Source of the DNA: Dasypus novemcinctus
Taxonomy: Eukaryota; Chordata; Mammalia; Cingulata; Dasypodidae
Direction: 5' to 3'
Length of the DNA stretch: 64,000 bases
NCBI RefSeq assembly: GCF_030445035.2
Contig: NC_080682.1
Coordinates: 31,230,770-31,294,769 of the forward strand
Part shown: in pieces, positions 50,438 to 61,384 of the stretch
Layout of the letters: the number at the start of each line of letters is the position of its first letter
How positions within the stretch are numbered: the stretch's first letter is position 1
Position numbers and translations under genes: made by a program
The notes under the pieces: model-generated
Told to the model about the DNA's origin: nothing
What the model saw: the letters and a program-made list of their open reading frames with translations, nothing else
Databases searched by the model: none

Positions 50438-51533
50438 CTAAGAAGATATTTTGGAGGTCACCAATTTACTGAAAGCTGTTTTTATGTCCTGGTTCCTCAG
50501 GCTGTAGAACAGAGGGTTCAGCATGGGAATCACCACAGTGTAGAACACTGTGGCCACTTTATCAGTTTCCAGTTTGTATTCAGAACTGGACCTGTAGTGC
50601 ATGAAAAGGATTGTTCAATGGAAGACAATGATGACTATAAGGTGAGAGGTGTAGGTGGAAAAGGTTTTGCGCCTTCCCCCTGCAGAGCTCATCCTCAGGA
50701 TGATGATGAGAATAAACAAACAGGAAGTGAGGATGACCATGATAGTGACAATCTCATAGAAAGAGCCCAGAGGCCGTGGGGGAGAGCTCTATTCCCCCAG
50801 CATCCAGGCTTCTGCCTGAGCCCCTCCAGCCAGGAGGCATCTTTCTAACTGCCATCTTGTAGCCCTCTAACAAGCCCTGAACCAAGTGTAAACAGTAAAG
50901 TTTTTTGCAGCCAAAAGAAAAAGAAAGTGACTGTAGTAAATACCAACAGTTCATTCAAAGACATCAGAGTAGGCAAGTGATAAGAGAGGGGGTAAAACAC
51001 AGAAAAGTGGTTAATCACATTTGATCCATAAGATGAAATCTCAAGTACTAAACACATATGAATCAGAGAGGACACTGTTCCACAGAAATAACAGGCAAAC
51101 GCCAATCCCAAACAGAGCTTCTGGGACGTGATCACCATGTATAGCAGTGGGTAACAGATGGCCACAAAGCGGTCATAGGCCATCACGGCCAGCAGGATGA
51201 CCTAAGTGATCTCACAGGTGAAAAACCAGTAGAATTGTACAATCTGTCCCAGGAAGGAAATGGCTTTTTCTTTGTCTAAGATATTGAGCAGAATCTTTGG
51301 CGCAATGGTGTTGGAATAGCAGAAATTCACAAGGACAAGTGGCTCAGGAAAAAGTACATGGGGATGTGCAGTTGAGAGCTGGTCTGGATCACTGTGATCA
51401 TGCCCAGGTTGCCCATCACTGTGACTCCATAAATGAGAAGGAAGACCAGGAAGAGGAAGACTCTCAGCTCAGGGAGATCTGACAATCCTACAAAAATGAA
51501 CTCTGACACAGAGCTGCAGTTTTCCTTGTTCAT
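50438..51533 (-). pseudogene. Olfactory receptor pseudogene D (class II), with an insertion
   Basis: It starts [20 protein letters not shown] at 51533, with an intact TM1 ([20 protein letters not shown]) and [11 protein letters not shown], and ends with TSKISS before a TAG at 50438-50440. A frameshift near 51330 and a stop near 51205 break TM2-TM3. [20 protein letters not shown], the DRY-like OR signature, is kept at about 51183-51124. TM5 is interrupted by a ~164-bp foreign insert at 50764-50927. The TM6-TM7 region follows with LRMSSAGGRRKTFSTYTSHL and a [14 protein letters not shown]-type end. It has the best-kept N-terminal half of the three sister copies. Confidence 0.88.
50764..50927 (+). 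mobile_element. Short insert in OR-D, probable retrocopied mRNA 3' end
   Basis: GC-rich, unlike its surroundings, with a right end reading gtaaacagtaaag, ttttttgcagcc, then an impure A-rich tail aaaagaaaaagaaa. It is flanked by agaaag on both sides (50758-50763 and 50922-50927). This looks like a short retroposed transcript end. The source gene is not recognised. Confidence 0.5.
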
Positions 51534-52135
51534 GTCACCACTTCATTTGCGGTTGGGAAAAAAAAATAAACTAAGAGTCATTTTTCAATATAAATCAAAA
51601 ATTGAAACAAACATGAGAAGAATTTTGTAAGTTAATTTTGGCAACAAGATACAAGACATTTCTTTTGGCAAGTTCACAATGAGTTCAGAAATAGTAAAAT
51701 TCCAATGCATAAGACTCAGAGTTTATTTCACAGATTACACAGAAACATTAAAGCTATTGACATCTACAGAATCGTATATGATTCTTCACATTCATCTTCC
51801 ACATTTTAGGGACATTGAATTATTAGAAATAATTTAAATTATTGTTTAATTAGCTTTATTGTTCCATGGTTTTAAATCTATTTTTTCCCCATGGAAGTGA
51901 TGGAATATTTATTTAAGATTGCTAACCACCAAGGTTTTATCTTGTCTTGATATCTGTAGATGCAGAAAATAGCTTTTATACTGTGTAATAGCATTTTCTC
52001 AAAAACATTAACATAGTTACTGTTTTTATCTTTCACTTCAGCGTTGGCCAGCGTTTAGTGAATTGGATAGCTTATATATCCGCCTATAACTACGTAATTT
52101 CTTCTAACTATGACCCCAAAGCCCTAAAAAGATAT

Positions 52136-52528
52136 ATATATTTTTTAAAGATTTATTTTTATTTATTTAATCCCCCCCTCCCCTCCCCTCCCCTCCCCTC
52201 CCCCGGTTGTCTGTTTTCTGTGTCTTTTTGCTGCGTCTTGTTTCTTTGTCCGCTTCTGTTGTCGTCAGCAGCACGGGAAGTGTGGGCGGCGCCATTCCTC
52301 GGCAGGCTGCTCCCTCCTTCGCGCTGGGCGGCTCTCCCTATGGGTGCACTCCTTGCGTGTGGGGCTCCCCTACGTGGGGGACACCCCTGTGTAGCACAGC
52401 ACTCCTTGCGCGCATCAGCACTGCTCATGGGCCAGCTCCACACGGATCAAGGAGGCCCGGGGCTTGAACCGCGGACCTCCCATGTGGTAGACGGACGCCC
52501 TAATCACTGGGCCAAAGTCCGTTTCCCT
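52136..52528 (-). mobile_element. tRNA-derived SINE (DAS-like), young-looking
   Basis: The tail at the left includes a CCCCT repeat (about 52175-52203) and the tRNA head is at the right (ggcttgaaccgcggacctcc, B-box side). It is flanked by a perfect 11-base target duplication, taaaaagatat, at 52125-52135 and 52529-52539. Unit I at about 10575 has the empty site. The 157-codon plus-strand frame across it is a shadow. Confidence 0.92.
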
Positions 52529-53389
52529 TAAAAAGATATTTTTGATAAATTAATTTAACAACTTTCAATCTATTGCAAGAACTAATCGAATATGTGAATA
52601 GCAATTATTAACAAAAATGCCTACTGATATATTGCAGCATTATTTATGATATTAAGACTTAGAAGTAAATATGTGTTAAATAAGAGGCAAAGAGTCAAAA
52701 ATATTTCACACGTATATATGATAAAAAACTATGAAGCTATTAAATGATAATTTTGATAAATTTTTGATGATCTGGAAAATGACTTGATAACATAGCAAGT
52801 TTAAAAATAGTAAGCCTTGTTATGAAGGCAGAATTTTTTGCATGCCTACATAAGCTGCAGTGTATACCAAATTCTCATAACATCTTTGAAATAGAAACAT
52901 TTAATCTCCATTGTTTAAAGAGGACTAAGTAAACTTGTCTGAATTTTCACAAAATATAAGTATTTATGGAGTATAGTTGGAAAAGACAGCAGCATTTTTT
53001 TTAAATTGGAAGAAGATACATTTAAGTTCTAGAAAATAGCAAATGCAAATAAAGAATAAAGACTCTCTCTCCTCCTGATCCTGATTGTACATCCATGATT
53101 ACAGACTAATCACCTGGATTATTATGGTCAGAAAAGAAAAGGACTAGAAACCAATGCAACAAAGTATTTCCTCCATTCTTTAACTGATTTAGAATAGGGC
53201 AAGAATACAGGCATGTAGAAATCCCTGCTTGAAAAAAGGAATGATTCTGATGATATGATTTTCTCTATTCACTGGCTTAGAATATTGAGTAAATTTCTTT
53301 CTTTGGGTTCAAAGCAGTACAATAATAATGAAAACCTTTTCCAGTTTTCAAGACTAAAGGTTAAAAATCAGAATGTTGCAAACCTATGA

Positions 53390-53625
53390 AACGGTGGTTC
53401 ACACTGAGGAATGACTGCACTCCTCAAGTGTTCATTGGCAACATCTGGAGACATTTTTGGTAATGACAATTGGGTGAAGTGCTACTGGCATCTAGTAGAT
53501 GGAGGCCAAGGATGCTGCTAAACATCCTACACTATATGTGCAAGGCAGCCCTCCTACAACAAAGAATTATCTAACACTGAATGTCTATATGATAATATGT
53601 TTGAGAAGCCCTGCCATCAAAAGGC
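53390..53625 (+). mobile_element. Fossil hAT-type (MER-like) DNA transposon
   Basis: The text from ggtggttcacactgaggaat through acatctggagacatttttgg, tgctactggcatctagtaga and gctgctaaacatcctacact to a tttgagaagccctgcc end is a near-full copy of a common mammalian non-autonomous element with CAGTGGTTCTCAA-type ends. The exact family name is uncertain. Confidence 0.6.
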
Positions 53626-54040
53626 ACTTCAAAATTTGTTTCACAAGGTCAAATTGATTCCTCTCCTTTTTCCTTCAGAGGTAGTTCACATGCCTGGGTC
53701 TATCCGTGAACTCTCCTGAGTATCTTTTACTGCCACCTTCATCTGCAGCATCTTAGTGACTGATAGGTGAATCTCCATGCTTCTCTTCTAGGTTCCATGG
53801 GTGGAGTTTGGGTAAATGACCAAAAAATAAAAGAGAAATAATATATGCTTCCTATTTTGTTCATACTGTTTTCCTTCTCATACTAATAGCAATTGCAAGA
53901 TATCTGTTCTGAAGTTTAAATTGTTTCCATTACCTCTCTAGTGTATTATATAATGCACAAAGAGAAAAATTTTTCCAGGAAGGAATTGTCAAAAACATAA
54001 TTTTTTCTTAAAACATTCTTTAACCAAAAGACAACTAAAA

Positions 54041-56287
54041 GAACAGATAGAGGGAATTGTATATCTCGAGAGAAATGGTGGTTTCCAATGCGTTAGGGTG
54101 GTCGAGCATGTCAAGCCCTCAACATTGTTGCAAGTATCTCTGAACATGGCCCTTCAAGCAATGAAGATTGACTGTAACTGTGGGCCCTGAGGGGAGGGGG
54201 AAGAAATAGTAAATAGATGAAATCAATGTAAATGTGTGGGCAATGGAAGTGTTCTATAAGATTATGCAAGGATGGATATAGGACATGTAAAATTACACCA
54301 AAAATGTATAGGGGCCTATAGGCTAAAATGTACATCATAATGTAAAACATAAGATAACTAAAAATTTAGAAAATTGTATAGTCTAAAATATAAACCACAA
54401 TGTAAACCCAAGTGTAACCTTGTTTAAAAGCCATTGTCTCAATATCTGTACATCAGTTTCAGTAAATATAGTATGAATATGTAAAAAAGATTGTTGCTGT
54501 GGAAGGGAAAAGGGTTTTATGTTGGATATGTGGGAGTACTGTATATTCTATATGTGAATTACTGTGATCTAAAATTTTTGTGAAGACGAGCTTAATAATT
54601 AGGAAAAAGAAAAAGAAAAAGAAAGGATGTAGACCCTGAGGAAAAGATGGAAGAAGTTGCCTTGCCAATTTGCATACAGGGCAACACTTATTGTAGTGAT
54701 GGAAGGCAAAACATCAAAAACAAAGCTTTTGCATTTTTAAATTTTTTGATACCCCAATTTATTTTTACCTTAATTTTTCTAAATTAATATGTATTCTATA
54801 TCTAACCTTTAAACTCATCACTATATTCCATTTTACTGTTAATGGAATCTGGCAATATATTGGGCTTCATTTTTGAAGAAGTTTTGGATCACAGAGAGGT
54901 TCAACAATGGCAGGAGAAGAATACTGGTGTGGGATGTTATTGACAGGGGACACATGGTAAATAAGAACAAGGCCTAGAGCTGCAGGGTGCCTAAGAGTTA
55001 CCTCCTGAGAGCCTCCGTGTTGCTCAAATGTGGCCAGTCTTGAAACCAAACTCAGCATGTAAATGCGTTGCCTTCCCCCCAGCATGGGACATGAGTCCAG
55101 GAGATGAACCTCCTTGGTGCTGAGGGATTACTACCAAGTACCAGGTGATGATGTAACTAGAAAATGACCTTGAATAAAAGGGTCAACTCAGGCCAGCAGA
55201 ATATCTCAGTCTACATATAATACCAGGAGTTAAAAATGCTTTTTGACCTGAATCAAAGGGGGAAATGGAAAGGACAAATGAGTTTATATGGCTTGAGTCT
55301 CCAAAAATAGCCAGGAGGTTATCAGATGGGTCACCCTCATGCACACCTCAGCAGAGTACCAGAAACAGATAAAGTAGATACAACCCCAGGTATTGGTTCT
55401 TCTGAGGGCTACAGAGATCCACAGGTTCTATGGTCATGGCAGATGGAATTCAGTGGCGTGTCAGTTGGCCCTACTTTGGAGTTTGTGTTTCTGTGTGATG
55501 GAGCTGGACTCAGATGTGATCTTTGTTCACAAGCCTCTCTTGTTACTTTTACTGGATCTGTAGTTGGCACTGGGGTTTAGTGTATACCCTGGGGACCTGA
55601 ATCTCTGGACTATCCATGTGATAGCCAGGCTATGAGCGTCAACAGACTTGCAATTCCTATACACTCTGGTTTATTGGATTCACCCCACTCAGCTAACATG
55701 GAGGTGAAGAAGGTCAAGCACCATACCAGGGAGCCAAGAGTGCCTACAACTAAAAGCAGGAGAATTGCATCCAGCATCCATGTGGAATCTAAGACCCTCT
55801 TGATATAGATGTGGAGTGGACACAACCATTCCAGGGTCCACAGGATGGAGGAATAGAGTATGGATTAGAGTTGACTTACTGATATCCTATTCATGAACTA
55901 TTGTGATCAGTAATCAAAGGGAAAGTGGCATTGGTATGGAGAAATTGGTCATGGTGGCTGCTGGGGGTAGGGAGTGGGAGGAAGACATGTGATGTGGGAA
56001 TGTTTTCGGGACTTGAAGTCATCCTGGGTGGTGTTTCAGGAACAGTTACCAGACATTGTATGTCCTCCCATGGCCCACTGAGTGGACTGTGGGAGAGTGT
56101 GGGCTTTGGTGTAGACCTTTGACCATGAGGTGCAGCAGTGCTCAGAGATGTATTCACCAAGTACAATGAATGTCTCATGATGATGGAGGGGGTTGTTATG
56201 GGGGGAGGAGTGGGGAGAGGGGATGGGGGTATATGGGGACCTCATATTTTTTAATGTAACATTAAAGAAATAAATAAAAACAAAAAA
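54041..56287 (+). mobile_element. L1 3' end insertion with target duplication
   Basis: It covers most of the L1 3' UTR (counterpart of 22250 down to 19856 read in reverse) and ends atttttaatgtaacattaaa plus an A-rich tail. The flanks carry aaagacaactaaaa at both ends (54027-54040 and 56286-56299), a clean target duplication. No ORF2 coding part is present. The 151-codon minus-strand frame at 56251-56706 crosses the boundary and is not a gene. Confidence 0.82.
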
Positions 56288-57412
56288 AGACAACTAAAAC
56301 AGAGATTTGTAAGAAAATACTCTAATTCAACTCCTTTATAATTTTTTCCTTTTCTACATATGACTATAATTAACCCAATGAGGAGAAAAATGAAAATGAC
56401 AACCCAGCACATATCACACGTATCCATTCTCAAATAACAAGAATTTAATTCAAACAACAAACCTGTGGGACACATTGTTTCCCCTGTTTCTGAAGATGCA
56501 GTGATGGAAATTGTTACAGGCTTTATATATTTTGCATGTCCCTCAGGACCACATTCCTTAAACATTCTGAAATCATGGTTTATCTTTCTGGGATAGCAAC
56601 AAGATATCAAGAAAAGTACTCTATCTTGGGACAAACAATTATTGATCACTATGCAACATAAACAAGGGGAGGGAACTATTGCAATTGATGTAGTATTGTA
56701 ATACAATACAATTTCTTTCAGAATTCACAATGAATTGCAGAGCATTTTATGATGCACGTGAGCATTGCCTCTACCTAACAGTGTTCACATTGTTGCTGTG
56801 AAATATATAACATGTCTCCCACAGTTGCCCATCCATATTCAAAAGTTCCTAATCTCCTGCCAGACATAGTGTCAGAAATCACACCAGAGTCCTAACAAAT
56901 ATAAGAAAATGTTTGTGAGTAATAAGCTTTCTTTATGTGGAATAATAATAGCAATTAGAATAATATTTGCTCATATTAATAAACATTTTCTGTGTGCCAA
57001 GTTCTGTTCTAAATATAAGAATCACCTCACTTCATGTTTATAGTAATAAGTAAAAGAGGTACAGGCAGATGTGACTTGCCCAGAGTCACACTAGAAATCA
57101 CTGGTAGAAAGAGGTCACATGATGTTTTCTGGTTGGTACCACCAGTAAAGCCTCATAAAGAGCAGAGGGACAGTAGGGTTCTGAGATGAGATACTTCCTA
57201 GTGGGCGTTTTCAATACTGGAGAACATTAAATGGGAATGTCTCAAAGATCTCTCCCAGGTTTCATACTAGACCAATTACATAAATTCTATCGAATCCAAT
57301 AGTGTTCATAGCAGAGTTTTGTTTATCCTGGATATTCCAACCATTTCAAGAATTTCCCAGGTATAATTAACTATAGGTGAATCAATTGTCCAAATTCTTA
57401 GCAAAACTATAT

Positions 57413-57812
57413 GTGGGAAAGTGGACTTGACTCAGTAGAGTATTCACCTGCCATATAGGAGGTCCAAGGTTCAGTACCTATGGCCTCCTGGCTGATGTGA
57501 TAAGCTGGCCCACACACAGTGCTGTTGTATGCTAGGAGTGCCGTGCCACACAGGTGTGCCCCACAAGGAGCATGCCCTGCAAGGACAGCCGCCCCACACG
57601 AAAAATGCAGCCCACCCAGGAGTGGCACCACACACATGGAGAGCTGATACAGCAAGATGATGCAACAAAATAAGACACAGATTCCCAGTGCCGCCTGATA
57701 AGAATGCAAGTAGACACAGAAGAACACACAGTGGATGGACTCAGAGAGGAGACAACGGGGGGGAGGGAGGGGAGAAGAAGTAGAGAGAAATAAATAAAAT
57801 AAATCTTTTATA
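57413..57812 (+). mobile_element. tRNA-derived SINE (DAS-like)
   Basis: The head is gtggacttgactcagtagag, the B-box region ccaaggttcagtacc, and the tail starts near agagaaataaataaaataaa. It is more diverged than the 52136 copy. The corresponding part of unit I (about 12110) lacks it. Confidence 0.82.
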
Positions 57813-58258
57813 AAAAGTATGAAGCTAGATACTCTATTGCCATATTTCAATAAAGGCATATTTCATAGAATTTAAAGCAAAAAAACAAACAAACAAAAAA
57901 AGATATGTGTTTTTCCTGTCCCACTTAGCACATTTTACAATTCCTCTTCTCTCACTTTACAAAATTAAGATATTCTTCTTATCCACTCACATACTACCAT
58001 GTGGGAGGAAGGGCACCCGGCTTGCCACAGTAGCAAACGGTGCGGCAAGAAGTGATACCGCCTCTGCCCACTGGGCCTAGATAAGGTGACCACGCCTGAC
58101 TAGGCCTTTGCTGCTATCGGCTGGCCGGCGCTGCCCTCCCCCTTTCTATCTCCCGCCTAGCCCAACATCCGGCCAACTCTCACTCCCCCTTTCCCCTCCC
58201 CTATTCCAAACCTCTCAGCTAGTCCTCCCTATATCTTACTCCTCCCTCTACCCAACCC

Positions 58259-58265
58259 TATATAA
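58259..58265 (+). promoter_or_regulatory. LTR TATA box (provirus 2)
   Basis: TATATAA lies within accctatataaccaag, about 200 bases before the LTR end, the same place as in the LTR of provirus 1. Confidence 0.75.
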
Positions 58266-58281
58266 CCAAGTGTACTTCCGT

Positions 58282-58287
58282 AATAAA
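58282..58287 (+). terminator. LTR polyadenylation signal (provirus 2)
   Basis: AATAAA lies 23 bases after the TATA box, matching the arrangement at 3718-3723. Confidence 0.75.
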
Positions 58288-58462
58288 GCAGACCTGTTCT
58301 TGCGCTCAAGCGGTCTCCGTGGTTTTTCCCCAACCGCGCGTCCCCCACTCCTGGAGAACCGGTGCTCCCTCTTGGAGCACCCCCCGCCGTTGGTTTGGCA
58401 GGAGCAAGCCCCCCCGACTCTTGGGCCCGAGCGAGGACGAGACCCTCACGCTCAGCCACAAC

Positions 58463-58480
58463 TGGCGCCCAACGTGGAAG
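58463..58480 (+). promoter_or_regulatory. Primer binding site, tRNA-Lys(1,2) type
   Basis: tggcgcccaacgtggaag begins two bases after the LTR. The first 15 bases are those of the Lys1,2 primer site used by several betaretroviruses; the last positions differ. A tRNA paired here would prime minus-strand DNA synthesis. Confidence 0.88.
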
Positions 58481-58499
58481 CTCCTCCCCCGGCCCCTCT

Positions 58500-58526
58500 C
58501 TGCTGCTGCTGCTGCTGCTGCTGCTG
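58500..58526 (+). repeat. CTG trinucleotide repeat, nine units, in the provirus 2 leader
   Basis: Nine uninterrupted CTG units lie between the primer binding site and the gag start. In one frame they read as an Ala run, on the other strand as a Ser run, but the leader is not expected to be coding. Confidence 0.9.
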
Positions 58527-58553
58527 TGAATTGGACGGCCCATCCTCGTTCTC

Positions 58554-58559
58554 CAGGTA
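58554..58559 (+). promoter_or_regulatory. Putative major splice donor (provirus 2)
   Basis: CAG|GTAGGG, with the junction after 58556, fits a mammalian 5' splice site and lies between the primer site and gag, where the donor for spliced env mRNA is expected. Confidence 0.55.
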
Positions 58560-58594
58560 GGGACCCCTCGCCGTCGTCCCACTCCTATCCCGAC

Positions 58595-58753
58595 ACGGGT
58601 GCCTCTTTATCAACGCGTCAGGCGCCACAAGTCAGGGCCCTTGCTGCCCTGCTCGATACCAATGGAGTCCGCGTTTCCCTGCGGCAGCTCCAAAAATACT
58701 GGGACCTCTTGTTCCCTTTTAATCCATGGCTCGCCACATGTCAACTCTGGTAG
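58595..58753 (+). pseudogene. gag: Provirus 2 gag, matrix N terminus, broken
   Basis: The frame reads GASLSTRQAPQVRALAALLD, then LQKYWDLLFPFNPW, the pattern of a betaretroviral matrix N terminus: a Gly-rich myristoylation-type start, then a helix with a W-containing PFNPW-type motif. The codon before GAS, where the initiator is expected, is ACG. A TAG stops the frame at 58751 after about 52 codons. Capsid, nucleocapsid and protease were not recognised downstream. The longer open frame upstream to 58319 runs through LTR and leader and is not gag. Confidence 0.65.
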
Positions 58754-58917
58754 ACCAGACACCCATGAACCCCAGCCAGCTTTTCCCCTGTCTCCTTCTC
58801 TCACCTCTCTGCGTGTTGTTCCTAGCTCTCCTCTTCGGCAGTTCCCGCCCTCTAGTCACTTTCGTCCTTTTCCTCACGTTCCTATTCGCTCTCCCCCTCC
58901 CCTTTCTACTCTTCTAA

Positions 58918-59034
58918 ATGGGAGTCTCTTTCTCCAGCCAGCAGGCCCCGCAAGTTTGGGCGCTTGCTGGCCTACTAGCCTGCCACCAATGCAAAGTTTC
59001 GGGCAGCAGCTCCAGGCTTACTAGGATCTACTAG
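58918..59034 (+). pseudogene. Second gag matrix start, a duplicate or foreign copy
   Basis: A 38-codon frame starts MGVSFSSQQAPQVWALAGLL and ends in TAG. Its nucleotides align by eye with 58595-58730: gtctctttctccagccagca against gcctctttatcaacgcgtca, then a shared accaatg, gtttc, gcagctcca and ccctgg or ccatgg pattern. One indel shifts the frame after codon 21. So the provirus carries two gag beginnings about 320 bases apart. Broken gag-like C-rich sequence continues to about 59235. Confidence 0.6.
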
Positions 59035-59235
59035 CCCCCTTCAACCCCTGGCTTTCACTGCCAATCTCTCGGACCCTGATACCTATCTGAAATTGGCCCC
59101 GCCTATCAACAAGGCCAGCCACAAGCCCGAAAATCCACACAAGCTTATAAGGCAATCAACTCTGTTCCAACAAACGCCCGCCCACCCTTTTCACAACTCC
59201 TCAAGCTCCCTACTATCTACGTGACAATGTAGCTA
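59035..59235 (+). other. C-rich remnant after the second gag start
   Basis: Composition matches the provirus, with ccccttcaacccctggcttt at the start. No frame longer than a few dozen codons and no recognisable Gag motif. It stops sharply near 59235, where AT-rich sequence begins. Confidence 0.4.
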
Positions 59236-61340
59236 TGAGAGAAAAACGTGGCAACATTTGTGTTTGTTTTATTTCCATGCTAATTCTAATTAGACTTATT
59301 TAACCAAGATAATAAAATGAGTACAAAATTTTTATCAAGGTCTAAAAGGAATTTTCAGTTTTAAATCAATAATTATCTCCAGAACTTCAAGTCTCAGTAT
59401 AGTCTTACAGTAATTATCCAAAAATGTGTGCTAATGGTCTGCCTAACTGCTGCTCGGGTTATTTTAGCTGATTGCTGATAACTGAGAGGAATGTTTCCGA
59501 GCACAAGCTTGCATGTTACAGGCAACATAGATTCCAGAGGAAATCTTAATAAGAACTTAAAAGCAGCTATACCAAGAAAGTAAGAATTATGAGTTAATTG
59601 TAAACTGTATGTTTCTGTTACTGTGTTGTGATTGTTCTGTGTTTGTCTGTTCGTTCAATGTCAGTGTATATTTTAATACCTCCGGATGGTAAATATAAAT
59701 TAATAAAAATTTATAAAAGAGCTCTATCCAAATGGCCAAAAATTAAATAAGCGCTTATATTAATACTTAAGTTTATTATATCAATACATGAGCTTAAATG
59801 TTAATAAAATATCTACAATAATAGAAATCGTAAATCTTGATTGACAAGATTAACTGTACATCTTCATAAAAGGTTGTTCTTGCCCAGATTAAAATGAATA
59901 ACTTATTTTTCTTCACAGGATAATATAAAGAATGTAAAGCTTAAATGAATATTTAAAAAGGTTAAAAGTTTGTGAAAATGCTAACTGAAATGTAATAAGT
60001 TTTGCAAAAAGGTGTATTTTGTCCTAAAGTAGGATGGCTAATTTTCATAAACTCTTGAAACTTAATTTGCAGATAGCAAGCTGTAAAAGGTATTGTGATA
60101 ACTTTAAGTAAGGGAATGTGTTCTATAAACATAAAATTTGTCTTCAATAGTCTATATGGTTATAAATAAAAGGTTTAATAAAGCATTGTTTACATTAAAG
60201 TATTAAATGGCTAATTCCAAAAGGTCATTCTTAAATATATATAAAACTGAATTGATGATGATAATAATAAAAAGTAATTTTATAACAGGAAAGATTGGCA
60301 GCAACCAGCCTCCCCTGCCAACTTACTTCTAGGAAACTGTTTCTAATATTGCATGCTACTAAGTATTTAAAGAAAAGTTCATTATTTTAACAAGCTTGTT
60401 TAATGTTCACAGTATTGTTATAAGAGGTTTGCTTGATAACTTTGATGTAGGCTATATGGAATGTGTTTTTATTATTAAGGAAACAGAAAATAATTTTGTT
60501 CTGAAATAAAATAATTGACTATTGGAAAAAGTAGAGTATAAGACGGAACCTGAGTGAATGCTGAAACTGCAGAAAGTTGGTGGAAAAGGAATTTTTACAG
60601 TTAAAGTTAAATAAAATTTAATGAGTCTTTGAGTAGTATGCTGATGCAAAGTTAATTTTTTTGTTCTTTCTCAAGGCCTCTCACCATTAATCTGTTTTGA
60701 TAAAAGTTCTTATCCTCAGTCAATATACAAAGAGAGTCTGTCTTATGTTTCTTGTGCTTATCGTTTCCTTGGTGTTCCAAGAAGGAAAGCTTTATCTCTT
60801 AAAGGAACATAACGTTCAAAACTGCTTTCTCAAGACCTAATCCTGAACAGTGGCCTTTTGTTCCAAACTAATTATAAGAGATTTGTTCTTTTACCTTGAA
60901 AGAAAAATTAAAGTAATAATTAAGTTCATTTAATATGTTATAAGCTAAATAAAGGTGTTTTACAGTGTTATAAAATTAACAACTTTTTCTTCCCTTAAAC
61001 CCTCTATTAATTAAAGTCGTATGGATAAAAAGTTTCTATGAATGCTTAAAAGTGTATAAAGTTACCAATATTTCAGCATAATATTAAAGAAAAGTACAAT
61101 ATGGTTAATTATAGTTTTAATTATTATAAAAGAATGTATGTCACAAAAACAACCCCTTACCATAGATTAAAGTAACAACACTAGTATGCAGCAATCCCAA
61201 ATACTGCTAGTTTGTTGCAAAAAGTTAAAGTCCAGCTGTATGGCTATCACTTTGTTTTAAAACTTCCTAAGACTTTCTTTAATGTCTTCTTAGACAAATC
61301 AAGCCAGCTGCATTCCTTTATCTGTAAAGAACCCAACAAT
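59236..61340. other. AT-rich non-coding filler inside provirus 2
   Basis: About 2.1 kb of AT-rich sequence with no frame above 65 codons lies exactly where capsid, protease and reverse transcriptase should be. The composition changes abruptly at both ends. The edges show no LTR, L1 or SINE that I can recognise. It could be a decayed A-rich retrovirus continuous with the RNase H piece that follows, or host sequence brought in by rearrangement. Confidence 0.5.
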
Positions 61341-61384
61341 AAACTTTTGCAGTGCTTTTCAAGGCTATGTGCATAGCCCAACCA

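Larger units (their letters stand above)
51534..57993. repeat. Duplication unit IV, post-OR block (non-coding)
   Basis: Colinear with 9912-12255 after removing the insertions listed separately. It ends at the left flank of provirus 2, where unit I continues uninterrupted at about 12250. No gene is seen. Confidence 0.6.
58000..58460 (+). repeat. Provirus 2 5' LTR (461 bp)
   Basis: It starts TGTGGG and ends GCCACA, a perfect five-base inverted repeat (tgtgg/ccaca). It is followed after two bases by a primer binding site. TATA box and AATAAA are 23 bases apart. U5 shares ggtctccgtggtttttc and ccgcgcgtccccca with the LTR at 3353-3893, so the two proviruses are relatives. The left flank CTACCA (57994-57999) would be the six-base target duplication, but the right copy lies outside the window. 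The empty paralogous site is at about 12250. Confidence 0.9.

Noticed and set aside
52058-52531. 157-codon frame near 52 kb, and similar frames at 16522-16994, 25511-26062, 27876-28430 and 57407-57859
   Set aside because: All lie over tRNA-derived SINE copies and recur because the SINE recurs; not genes.
58319-58594. Upstream extension of the gag frame with an Ala run, and the antisense Ser-run frame at 58229-58582
   Set aside because: It covers LTR U5, the primer site and the CTG repeat of the leader; coding there is not expected and the frames are products of the repeat.
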